A DNA stretch of 64,000 bases from Limnanthes douglasii subsp. nivea (Eukaryota; Streptophyta; Magnoliopsida; Brassicales; Limnanthaceae). Location: positions 104,665,278 to 104,729,277 of the forward strand of contig JAUPFV010000003.1 of assembly GCA_036936605.1 (NCBI GenBank). Direction: 5' to 3'. The notes under the pieces were generated by a model that was not told the origin of the DNA, did no database searches, and saw only the letters and a list, made by a program, of their open reading frames with translations. The translations under genes and the position numbers were made by a program. Shown in pieces: positions 23,201 through 31,540 of the stretch. The stretch's first letter is position 1; each line of letters starts with the position of its first letter.

Positions 23201-23444
23201 CTTTTGAGAAAGCTCTCCTTTTTTGTACCACTGGTGCCACATCTCTCCGGACAGATAGGTGGTGGGAAATCACCTCTGATGGAACTCCAGTAACATCAGC
23301 GTTGCACCAAGCAAAAACATGCTGATGGTCTTTCAAGAATTTCAACATTCCTTCTTTCAGTATTGGTGGCATTTTGGACCCTATCTTGACGCTTTTTCCT
23401 TCTTCCAAGCAGTGTGTCTCAACCTCTTCAATCGGAATCAACAC
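20217..23444 (-). CDS. Pol polyprotein of the Tat element (RT, two RNase H, integrase)
   Basis: An intact 1075-residue frame from the first Met; the open frame extends to 23504, directly after the Gag stop. Reverse transcriptase is at about 95-300, with MPFGLKNAGATYQRLVN and YIDDMMV (224-230). The first RNase H (about 365-485) lacks the usual catalytic Asp at its first strand (FVYLAVSS). The second RNase H (505-628) keeps Asp-Glu-Asp in RTDGGSS, NESEYEAA and LSDSQLL. Integrase has a zinc site His728, His735, Cys766, Cys769 and the triad Asp798, Asp858 (TTDNGPQF), Glu894. It copies element RNA to DNA and inserts it. With no start of its own, it probably depends on passage through the Gag stop. 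Confidence 0.95.
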   Translation of the reverse strand: MLIPIEEVETHCLEEGKSVKIGSKMPPILKEGMLKFLKDHQHVFAWCNADVTGVPSEVISHHLSVRRDVAPVVQKRRAFSKEKADVIVQEVDRLTKMGHIKESQYPLWTANPVLVKKKNGKWRMCIDFTDLNRACPKDLYPVPRIDQLVDSTSGNKLLSFMDAFSGYNQIQVDPKDQEHTTFVTDRGLHCYKVMPFGLKNAGATYQRLVNKAFADQIGRNMEVYIDDMMVKSVDKQLHLSDLQETFANLAKVNLKLNPEKCVFGVQSGKFLGYIISEHGIQPDPDQLNALFQMEPPRNIKEVQRLTGRLTALNRFISRSSDRCAPFFQTLKGAKGFEWTPQCNEAFNEIKKHLSSPKTLFKPVDGETLFVYLAVSSCAVSAVLVREVDEHPHPVYYISKSLIDAERRYLKLEKLALALVIAARKMRPYFQAHPIIVRTSFPLKNVLKKSDVSSRMTKWSVELGDFDIDFAPRTAVKAQAVADFLVEFHSDRDSEQPTDSKDKKVWIVRTDGGSSTMGSGAGICLTSPYGDNMFQAICFAFRASNNESEYEAAIAGLKLAYICGAKRVKLLSDSQLLVHHALGLSEARKEQLVKYLHLLKNEALKFKAVVYEHIPQAENELADSLATIAYSESYPWIHVLESPSIQLNESIKEEVFEIQVNRPQDWRSPLIQYLSDGIVPLDKSQAITLKHMARGFLMLREVLYKKSYSKPLLRCLGDHESQIVLSELHDGEGSAHCGFRALTRRVLLFGYYWPSIMKDAKELVRRCDPCQRYSNEIHVPAIPLESISKPIPFARWGLDLVGPLPVASGGCKTIIVAIDYFSKWIEAAPLAGTTSKAVIKFILSNICFRFGVPQKITTDNGPQFDNREMETFCASRGIQHCFSSPFHPQANGQVEVANRTILSGLKKNLEGAAGKWPSYLQEVLWAYQTTPGAAAQESPFALVYGMDAVAPIEKTLPSFRVHNFSGQANEMAVRNQLDLIEERRVKAHLRMAHYQGLMSSRFAFKVKRRDFQPGDKVLRKVFLHTKENLFGKLAPTWEGPYTVVERIKPGTYWLEDKDGRVLTHPWNIEHLRMYLE

Positions 23445-23495
23445 TCCGGGGGTCTCTCTGGGGTCATCAATTTCACCCTCACCCCCAGAAAGGCC

Positions 23496-23513
23496 CTCAA
23501 ACTGCTATTGATC
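23496..23513 (-). promoter_or_regulatory. Gag/Pol stop codon in a possible readthrough context
   Basis: Gag ends CAA TAG and the same frame continues CAG TTT into Pol with no other stop for more than 1090 codons. The context is a near match to the leaky tobamovirus-type consensus UAG-CAR-YYA; only the last base differs. A CAG-to-TAG mutation is the alternative. Confidence 0.55.
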
Positions 23514-25847
23514 GTTTATACGGACTGCCCCCAGCGTTCGTGGAGCCAAGGCAGTGGCATAGCATTCTCTTGCAACCTTTTGGCTGCTCCGGACAACCCC
23601 AACCTGTCCCTGAACAGCATATTTTAGACACTGATGGACTGTTGAAGCCACTGCATGCATCCTAGAGAGCCAAGACCTCCCTAGAATAGCATTATAACAG
23701 GTGGGACAATCTACCACAATAAAGAGTATTCTAACCATTTTCTTGAAAGGGCCCCTGCCCAACAACACTTCTTCTTCAAACTCCCCGATCACATCGGCTG
23801 ATCTGCCCGTGAAGCCCACGATTGATCTGTCCGACTTTTGAATCACAACTGGATTTCTCATTTTCTTGTAAGTGTTTAGAAAAAAGATATTGGCAGAGCT
23901 TCCAGTATCCACCAAAATTCGCCTTATCTCATTGCCCCCTATAGATGCTCCTATGACAACAGCATCCTCATGAGGGCCAGCAATATCTCTCAAATCATCC
24001 TCATCGAAAACTATGAATGGGAATGAGTTTGGAGATTGATAGGATGTCATGCCTCCTTCTAGCTGGGAGGCCAAATTATGAACATGTCTTTTTCTTGAAG
24101 AAGTAGGAGGAGCTATCATAGTGTCCCCTCCGAAAATTGTCAGTGACTCGAAGAATTTAATGAGCCCGGAGACTGATCTAGAACGCTCCTCAATAGTACC
24201 CACTCTGTTTCTTGTTGGATCAGGATCCAAGTACTCAGACTCCACATCAAACCTTTCAACTATTACCATATCCCCCTCCGGGGCAGCGTTGCTTGGACCA
24301 ACCCTATGAGTGTTGTCAGGCCTGTTGCCTCCTCTCCTTTTAACGTATGCACCCAACTTCCCTCTTTCAATCAAGTTTTGTACCTCTTGTTTCAGCGCTA
24401 TGCAATCATCGGTGGTATGGCCAATATCATTATGGTATTGGCAAAAGGAATTATTTCGATGTTCTCTGGGAGACTGCAAGGTGTCCGGTCGCCGGTAGTG
24501 TACTTCATCTTTTATTTTATCGAAAATGGTGGCTACACTTTCTTTGAGCTCTGCAAACCACTCCGGTTGGACCCATGGCCCTCTTTTGTTTCTAGACTGT
24601 TGGCTTTGTGCAGGAGCAGCTGGTTGAGACTGAGCTTTTCCCCTTCCATGCCCCTGTCCGGTTTCTCTTGCTTTGTTCCCGGACTGGTTTTGATTTGGAT
24701 TCGGTGCCACCGGGGTGGATCTCACCTGTCTGTGCACCCTGGTCTTTTTCGTTTCATCAACATTTATTTGCTTGCCAACTTGGTTCAGCAATCCTCCCCA
24801 GGTCATGGCTTTCTTCCTGGTCACCGAATCGGCCAGGTTGCCTGGGTTCAAACCTTGTCTCAGGGATGCTATTGCTACCTGTTCAAAGCAATCAGCCAAC
24901 CTATTTTTTGTGTTTACAAAACGACTTATGTACTCTTTTAATGATTCGTTTGGTTCTTGGGCACAATGGATTATGGTATCTCCATTACCCTTCAGCTCCT
25001 TACTCCCCACAAATTGCCTTCGAAAGGCCACCCAAAAAGTATCAAAGTCTCTGATACAACCCTGAGGCAGGCTGTTGTACCATTTCAGAGCACTCCCCGT
25101 AAAAGACTGGGAGAATGCCCTACAGAGTAGTTTATCATCATCATCAAAGTTCATCATGAAGTTCTTGAATTGCTCCAGATGATTGTCTGGATCAGTACTA
25201 CCATCATACTTCTCCATCTTGGTGCTGTCAAACCTCTTGGGGAGGTTTCCGGACAGAATTTTAGAAGACAGTGGAGACTGCCTCCAATTCCTTCCACGAC
25301 TGAACACGGTATCCTCATTAGGAGTTACAAAGATACCTGGTTCATCATGGAAGGCAAAAGGATCCATCAGCATCCGGTCTACATGCCTCCGGTTATGAGA
25401 TGACCCTTTTCCAATATGCCTCTTCATTCTTCCATGGTGATCTATTTTTCTGGAATACTTTTTAACTTGCTTTTGTTTCTTCTTGGTTCGTCCCTCATCA
25501 CTGCTAGAGGACAAGGACTTTTCATTTCCCTCACTGTCCGAAGAGCTGTCCGAAGACTCTGAACTCGAGTCAGAACTCTCCACAGGCTTGGACCGGTGAG
25601 ATTTTTTAGAGCTGGCATGCGTCTTCTTAGTGCTCACATGAGTTTTGGAAACCTCATGCTCCCTCGGGTTATCGGTGTGGTGAGCAGCTGATGCTTTGGA
25701 TTTCTCTTTCACGCCCATCTTGGCCTTTTCAGCCCTCAGAGCTTCTATCTCAAGTTTTAACCTGTCGCGCTCTTGGACAGTATACTCATCGTTCTCTTCC
25801 ACCACTTCGAGCAAAGCTGGTGGAAGCTCTGGATTATCCGGATTCAT
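23505..25847 (-). CDS. Gag and aspartic protease of the Tat element
   Basis: 780 residues. An N-terminal helical region (to about 45) leads into a Ser/Lys/Glu low-complexity segment (60-150). The capsid-like retrotransposon Gag core is at about 215-355 (LCRAFSQSFTGSALKWYNSL, FVGSKELKGNGD). A zinc knuckle is near 468-482 (CQYHNDIGHTTDDC). The protease has DTGSS near 647, followed by a conserved ILGRSWL. Gag packages the element RNA into particles and the protease matures the polyprotein. The frame is intact from ATG 25847 to TAG at 23505-23507. Confidence 0.93.
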   Translation of the reverse strand: MNPDNPELPPALLEVVEENDEYTVQERDRLKLEIEALRAEKAKMGVKEKSKASAAHHTDNPREHEVSKTHVSTKKTHASSKKSHRSKPVESSDSSSESSDSSSDSEGNEKSLSSSSDEGRTKKKQKQVKKYSRKIDHHGRMKRHIGKGSSHNRRHVDRMLMDPFAFHDEPGIFVTPNEDTVFSRGRNWRQSPLSSKILSGNLPKRFDSTKMEKYDGSTDPDNHLEQFKNFMMNFDDDDKLLCRAFSQSFTGSALKWYNSLPQGCIRDFDTFWVAFRRQFVGSKELKGNGDTIIHCAQEPNESLKEYISRFVNTKNRLADCFEQVAIASLRQGLNPGNLADSVTRKKAMTWGGLLNQVGKQINVDETKKTRVHRQVRSTPVAPNPNQNQSGNKARETGQGHGRGKAQSQPAAPAQSQQSRNKRGPWVQPEWFAELKESVATIFDKIKDEVHYRRPDTLQSPREHRNNSFCQYHNDIGHTTDDCIALKQEVQNLIERGKLGAYVKRRGGNRPDNTHRVGPSNAAPEGDMVIVERFDVESEYLDPDPTRNRVGTIEERSRSVSGLIKFFESLTIFGGDTMIAPPTSSRKRHVHNLASQLEGGMTSYQSPNSFPFIVFDEDDLRDIAGPHEDAVVIGASIGGNEIRRILVDTGSSANIFFLNTYKKMRNPVVIQKSDRSIVGFTGRSADVIGEFEEEVLLGRGPFKKMVRILFIVVDCPTCYNAILGRSWLSRMHAVASTVHQCLKYAVQGQVGVVRSSQKVARECYATALAPRTLGAVRINDQ

Positions 25848-25900
25848 TCGGACAGAAAATATTTACTTGGTTTCGAATACTTGATTCAGGCACCGTCGCC

Positions 25901-25917
25901 TCCCACTGTGGTCGCCA
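25901..25917 (-). other. Primer binding site of the Tat element
   Basis: TGGCGACCACAGTGGGA on the minus strand, three bases inside the 5' LTR. The TGGCGAC start resembles sites that related Tat/Ogre elements pair with a tRNA-Arg; the exact tRNA is not proven. Confidence 0.65.
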
Positions 25918-25920
25918 ATT

Positions 25921-26378
25921 TGGTGAGGATAAAAGTAGCCTGAGGGTAGGCTGGTAATTTCAAGCGAAGTTTTAAGGCGGTGTGAGGGTGTTTCACGGTG
26001 ATGTGTGGGTGTTTAAGGGTGTTTCAAAGTGCTTTTAATGTGGAGAGAGAATTAAGCAGCTTGGCAACAGTTAATTTTTCTTACCAGAAGTTAATGCTGG
26101 TGGTTGAGTATTTATAGCATGTTATTTGGGCCCTTATGGGCTTTCGGGTCAAGTTTAATAGACCCGGGTCATGTTTAAAGACCCATGAGTTCTAAGAAGG
26201 AGGACAGGCAGCTTAGTCAAGAAGTGTTTAAGTTTTTTAGTACTTTAGTCATAGTTCGAACTGCCTTAGGCTCACATTGGTTCGAAGAGATCTGTCCGGT
26301 CCAAAAGTTTTGTCCGATTTTCGGAGAGAATTACACTGATCTGCCCTTTCGGGGAGCACTCCGAATTCGGACTCATCA
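25921..26378 (-). repeat. 5' LTR of the Tat element
   Basis: 458 bp, the same length as the 3' LTR. It contains the minus-strand TATA-like box GCTATAAATACTC near 26109 that would drive the Gag-Pol RNA. Confidence 0.96.
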
Positions 26379-26383
26379 GGTTT
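26379..26383. repeat. Target site duplication GGTTT (right)
   Basis: Identical to 15837-15841. Confidence 0.95.
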
Positions 26384-28400
26384 AGCCAAGAATGACGGTA
26401 TAGCGGTAATGTTTTTCGACGCATCCGGAGTGCCTAAACCAACACATGCAACCCGTTTTTTTTTTTTGCGGTTTTGCTACGGAATTACTAAGAGTATGTG
26501 CGGCGACCGTTCTTGCGGTCCTGCCGAAAGTGCCGACCGGGGTTGCTATACTAGTGGCGGGTGTTACCATTCGTGGAGTTTTGGCACTATCGTGGGACTC
26601 GAACATTTCTTGTTCGTCGTATTCATGATACGAAGGATCTATTTTTGTAGAATAATCACGTTGGAGTTTGCTACCTTTAACACAACCTCGGCCCCGTCCA
26701 CGACCCCAGCTTCCGACACGTCCATGAGTTCTACCGCGGGTTTTAACCTTCTCGAGGGGTTCGCAAAGGAGTGTCGTCGACGGATCCAAAATTTGTTGAA
26801 ATTGTTTAGCCAATGACTTTTTCATAAACATCAAACTCTTCAAGTTTAACATTTAGATTTGAGAAATTAAATTTCACTTCTTCTTTGCCAGTGAGTTTAA
26901 CTCGAGGAACGATGTCTAGTCTCTTTCAATGCTCGTCTATAATCCGAGTAGGTACATGACCGTCCACTCTTCGGATTGCCTCAAGTTCGTGGGAACACGA
27001 CAAACCATGGATCGTACGATCGGTGCAAACGCACAAAGATTTTTCACCGTCGTTTTTATCAACATAATTATCGTATACTATCGCCAATGCAATAGGTAAT
27101 ACGTACCCCCGTAAAAAATTGAACGGTTTAAAATCTTAAAATTTTTGAATTAGACGACACTTGCTAAGCTCCATCGATTCTTTAATGGTGGAATATTGCA
27201 TCGCTAACAAGCCATGTACTTTATCCCAAAACCTATAGAAATCCAATCGGCTAGACCCGACATATTTTTTCAATATAGCAAGCAAGCTTTCCGCCCTATT
27301 AGAGGTGTGATTATTGAAATGCATGATTTTGTTAGTATAAGCGTGAACACGCCTCTCTTTATAAAGCGTAATCCACGAGTCAACCACATAATCCACCGCC
27401 TTATCTTGGTCTTTGAACACCGACCGCATCTTAGCCAACCTCTCGTTCATCACCTCAACGGTATTGGATGAAACAACGTCGTTCCAAGCTGCCAAAAAAT
27501 TGTTAGCCACCTTCCCGTCTTTAAACATTTTTTTCGTTCTCCCGCTAACATTCTTATTGATATGCCACTCGCATAACATGTGACTAGCGCTAGGGAATAT
27601 TTTTTTGATGTTATTCATCAAGGCTAGTTCACGGTCTGTAACAATAACACAAGGTAATTCACAATCATTCTCTTCAATTTCCATTTTCAAGCATCCCAAT
27701 GACCATTCGTAGTTGTCTTGTTTTTCACTTACCATAAACGTGAAACCAATGCAAAACGTTTTGTTGGTCGATGTTACCCTGACTACTTCGAATAAAGGCA
27801 CCCGTAACGAATAACTTTATACGTGTTATCCATGATTAGCAAGAGTGGAAAGGTCCGTAGTAAATCAATACTAAGCGGATGTGCGAAAAACAAATCGGTT
27901 ATGACGTTAGAGTCGTTATTCCTCGTCTGTACCCAATACTTGTACTTGTACAATTGCAATTTAAGTAACAAGCATTGTATTTGGGATCGACCACCGTTTT
28001 CAACCATCCTCGTTCTTTGACGTTGATTATAAACATGACAGATATTTAAAGCATTCTCCGGATCGGCCTTTTTGAAAGCACCAAATATTTGTCGCTGACT
28101 TGTCCTGCTCACCGTCAAAAGATCAACGAGCTATTTTTCCTTCGGTTTTAACTTCGACCATTGCAAATGTCATTGGGCATACTTAATCGATTCGTGGTTG
28201 TGCATCCCGGAAAGGACACTAAAAGCCCACATATTCAGTTTTAGACATCCCGTCACCACATTTGATATTAGTTTGGTGGTGATCGGTGTTTGGTTCATAT
28301 TTTTCATAACGAGCAGTTTTTCGGGTATACAACCCCTGCCCAATAATACCTCACTAGAACTTTCGACATTCTTTTAACCGTTCTAGCCTGTGTTGGATTG
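26384..28400 (-). pseudogene. MULE transposase, N-terminal and catalytic part of the split OTU-MULE gene
   Basis: Minus strand, N-terminus near 28400. First comes a zinc-finger-like end with GMHNHESIKYA (FLYWCH/WRKY-GCM1 type), then the DDE transposase: LIMDNTYK (first Asp, near 27835), IVTDRELALMNN (second Asp), the conserved MLCEWHINKNV, and NHTSNRAESLLAILKKYVG (Glu). A SWIM-like block (CTDRTIHGLSCSHEL) lies near 27000. A basic linker (KTRGRTHGRVGSWGRGRGRG, then DPSYHEY) leads to the OTU domain at 15836. Breaks: a frame change near 27810, another near 26850, TGA replacing Trp near 26930, and stops at about 28131 and 28190. The family is a plant Mutator-like element; the transposase cuts and moves the element's own DNA. 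Confidence 0.88.
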
Positions 28401-28632
28401 GATAAATTGGTTAAGATAAATATGAATAATAATTACAGTGTCCACGTACCATCCTATATGGATGTTGACATAGTGATCAAAAATATTATTGGACATATAA
28501 TTTGTATCTTATCATAAAATATTATATTTACATCATTTTAAAAATGTGAAAATTAATTTGCTAAAAAAATAAAAGCCCTTATGAAACAAATGATAAACAT
28601 AAAAAAAAAATAACTAATAGCAATAAAACATT
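28401..28632. other. AT-rich spacer upstream of the MULE gene
   Basis: No coding sequence. The outer end of the MULE should lie here or just beyond, but no inverted repeat matching the 9.8-15 kb side could be found by eye. Confidence 0.35.
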
Positions 28633-28800
28633 GGCCAAAGCTATTTCCTCCATGTTATTTTTTATTTCCTCCATCTTTCAAACTTTGAAAAACACTAGTG
28701 ACTTGCTTTTACCAAATTACCCTTATTTTTATTTCAAATTTATCACTAGATGCCATTTATCTAATAGATAGTCTTATATGAAAAACAGCATTAACCTAAC

Positions 28801-28900
28801 TTTAATCCAAGATATATGATTCTACCTCTAAAATTAACCCTAAAACAAACTTTAATCCAAGATATATGATTCTACCTCTAAAATTAACCCTAAAACAAAG
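28801..28900. repeat. 50-bp tandem duplication
   Basis: Two adjacent, nearly identical 50-bp units beginning TTTAATCCAAGATATATGAT. Confidence 0.95.
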
Positions 28901-29099
28901 AACTTCAATTTTATTGAAGATTAATCATGGAAAATGAAGAAACCCAAACAAAGCCGGAGAACAGCACTCAATCGACAAACAAGATAATTTAAACTTGTTT
29001 TTACGTTTTACAACTTCGTAGCTTGAAAATACCTATTTCGAAACTTATTTTTTTCAGCTAAACCCGATTTTTACAGTTCTGAAAGAAAAACAACTGATT

Positions 29100-29255
29100 C
29101 CTATCCGTTAAAAACATCATCTGATAAACAAAAAACATCATCCGAATAACAAAAAACATCATCAGATAAACAAAAAACATAATTCGATTAAAAAAAACAT
29201 CATCCGATAAACAACACAACAACATCTGATAAACTAGTACGATCATCCGATAAAA
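29100..29255. repeat. Minisatellite of AAAAAACATCATCCGATAAAC
   Basis: About seven imperfect 19-22-bp units with CATCATCYGATAAAC as core. Confidence 0.85.
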
Positions 29256-29277
29256 TCTCGAAAAAAATTACAGCATC

Positions 29278-29374
29278 AAGTTTTCTGCAATTTTTTAAAT
29301 GCATCGAGCATGTGATTCCGAGTGGGCAACTTGGAATCACATGCTCGATGCATTTAAAAAATTGCAGAAAACTT
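29278..29374. repeat. Near-perfect hairpin, 46-bp arms, 5-base loop
   Basis: Arms 29278-29323 and 29329-29374 are inverse copies with a single difference, which would be a G-U pair if transcribed rightward. The loop is GGGCA. The stem includes GCATCGAGCATGTGATTCC. A duplex this long could feed small-RNA production or be a recent foldback insertion. Confidence 0.92.
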
Positions 29375-29469
29375 TTCCAAACCAAACCCTAATCGAAAAT
29401 GAAAAAGCAAAGAAAAATGAAGAAATCCTACCTTTTCCAAGCCTTCTATCTTCTCTCTTCGAATGGTTT

Positions 29470-29600
29470 TGTGAAGAATGGGTTTTCTTCACCAAGCATC
29501 TCTCTTTTGTGAAGAATGGATTTTCTTCTCCAAGCTTTTTCTCTCTCTTCAATTTGTAAGGTACTGGTTTTGTTGTTTTGTGAAGAATGGGTTTAGTTGT
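29470..29600. repeat. Repeated TTTGTGAAGAATGGRTTTTCTTC
   Basis: Three to four imperfect copies near 29468, 29508 and 29577, inside the 1.08-kb TIR element. Confidence 0.6.
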
Positions 29601-29724
29601 CGTGAATGTGTATAAGGGCAAATGTGTATTTTCCTTTATGGAGGAAATAACAACATGGAGATTTTTTCAAATTATGGAGGAAATAATAATTTTGATGGAG
29701 GAAATAGCTTTTGCCAAAAACATT

Positions 29725-31400
29725 TTTAAAAACATCATGAGGATTCAAACTATTCAAATAAAAAAATTAATTAAATTTTTTAAGTCTTTATAATAAATAT
29801 TCGAACTCACTATTTTGCTTTTTAATATTATACTTACTGTTAAGTTTATATATTAGCAAAACCAATCTTCATTCATTTAAATTAAACCTCAAGGTTTGGA
29901 AATCAATCGCTAAAATTATATATTAATATTATGCGTAAAATCTAAAATTTATTATTTTATATTCAAATCACGTTTAATTAAAATCCGCCTGTTTGAATTT
30001 TATATTTAAAATGAAATTTTTATTGTTATACATATTTATTTTTTTATGAAATCTAAGCTTTAATCATATTTTTATTTTATATTAAATAATTAGATTTAAT
30101 TTATGAAAGTCAATCGGTCAAAATTATATAACAAATATTAAATATATTTGATATCAAACTTAATTAAAATGAATCCGGTAAAATTTCATATTTAATTTTT
30201 AATTTTTGCTATAATTACTAATATACTAATAATCTTTCTTAGTTTAGTTTTCAGAATGCATTTATAAGATCATTTTCTACCAAAAATGGATAAGACAATC
30301 TATTGTATTTGTTTTCATGCCAAAAATCAACAATTAAAAAAATGGAGTACAATTTTTTAACCATAATTTCTTTATTAAATAAAATTAAATAAAATTTTGA
30401 TTTAAATAGTTGTACATTAAAATTTTAACATTTCAAAGCGTATGTTTGTCAATCTAAAAAAAGAGTCAACACAGTCTAAGTTTTCAATAGTTCCGTTTGT
30501 TATTCACTTTTTAATTTTGACCTTCTTTTATAATTGAAAATTTAAAACCCATTTTAAAATTCTGAACCCGTTTTTTTAATATTAATTTACTTTTTTGTTA
30601 TTAGTAAATACTTTGATATTGAATTTAATTGTTAATATATATCTATTAAATTTTAAATACATAAATTGAAAAAAAATACAGTTTTAGATGATTTTAAAAT
30701 AATTTTTTTATATATTATGTTTAAACATAAACATTTGAAAAACAGTTTTCTTTTAGCATTGAACTAGTTTTATTTTTTCAAATTTATAAATTAAAAATCT
30801 AGTTAAGATAGTAGTTTTACAACAAATCTGTTTTTTACTAAAAAAATATTTTTTTAGTTGAAGAAAAATATATTTCTATTAAAAAAAATAGAATAATTTT
30901 AATTTAAAAAATAAAAAGTTAGTGTGTCATTTATAATCAAAGAAGTTGAATATTATTGTTTCTATAAAATAATATATAATAACGATTATATAAAAAAAAT
31001 ATAAGAGTTCAAATTAGTTTAATAGTTTAAAAAAATAAAAGGGTAATAAGTTATGTACGTTGATTTAATAAAACTTAAATTTAATATGTAGTATATTAAA
31101 AAACCGATTAAAAAAATTACACAGTTAAATTGAACAAAAAATATTTACATCTATAAATTTTAATTTTAAAAATAAAAATTAATAGTATTTTTTATAATTT
31201 TAACTTTTAAATATTATTGTTATTATTATCCATAATATACTGTAACTATCACCTAAAAGATATAATAATCTAAATTGTTTTAGAAGTTCAAAATTACATA
31301 AAATAAATTAATAGAATTTATGAAAGTTACTTTCCTCTATATAAAAAAAGATAGACTAGTCGTTACTCAAAAAGATATTAAACTTCAGAGATATGATTCT
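29725..31400. other. Very AT-rich intergenic DNA
   Basis: No gene, RNA or bounded repeat could be supported. Long A and T runs throughout. Confidence 0.5.
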
Positions 31401-31405
31401 ATCAC

Positions 31406-31413
31406 TATAAATA
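31406..31413 (+). promoter_or_regulatory. Candidate TATA box of OCT4-like copy 2
   Basis: TATAAATA, 135 bases before the ATG at 31541, equivalent to the box of copy 1. Confidence 0.5.
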
Positions 31414-31540
31414 TGCCGACTGATAACACATTCCTGCTATTATGAAAAGCGAAAGGCAGAGCACCATTGGCAGGTGGTTTGAACAACCTCATCACACCAA
31501 TCCAGAGTTCTAAATCTAAACCCATTCCTCACAATAAAAA

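Larger units (their letters stand above)
15842..26378 (-). mobile_element. Complete Tat-lineage Ty3/gypsy LTR retrotransposon
   Basis: 10,537 bp, minus orientation, bounded by two 458-bp LTRs (TGATGAGTCC...CCTCACCA read on the minus strand) and a 5-bp duplication GGTTT. In order on the minus strand: 5' LTR, primer site, Gag with zinc knuckle and protease, a UAG stop, RT, RNase H, second RNase H, integrase, then a spliced gene on the other strand, polypurine tract and 3' LTR. The second RNase H and the antisense gene between pol and 3' LTR are hallmarks of the Tat group. The LTRs differ at about 8 of 458 sites by eye, so the insertion is young. It sits inside the OTU-MULE gene. Confidence 0.97.
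28633..29715. mobile_element. Non-autonomous TIR transposon (1.08 kb)
   Basis: The ends GGCCAAAGCTATTTCCTCCAT and, inverted, GGCAAAAGCTATTTCCTCCAT differ at one or two positions. Flanks TAAAACATT (28624-28632) and AAAAACATT (29716-29724) form a 9-bp duplication with one mismatch, which fits a Mutator-type insertion. TATTTCCTCCAT is repeated inside both ends (two copies left, three right). The interior holds a 50-bp duplication, a 20-bp minisatellite, a 46-bp-arm hairpin and only very short frames such as ATG at 28927. Confidence 0.82.

Noticed and set aside
24306..25065. Several plus-strand frames opposite Gag
   Set aside because: They mirror the clear Gag-protease frame on the minus strand and have no domain.
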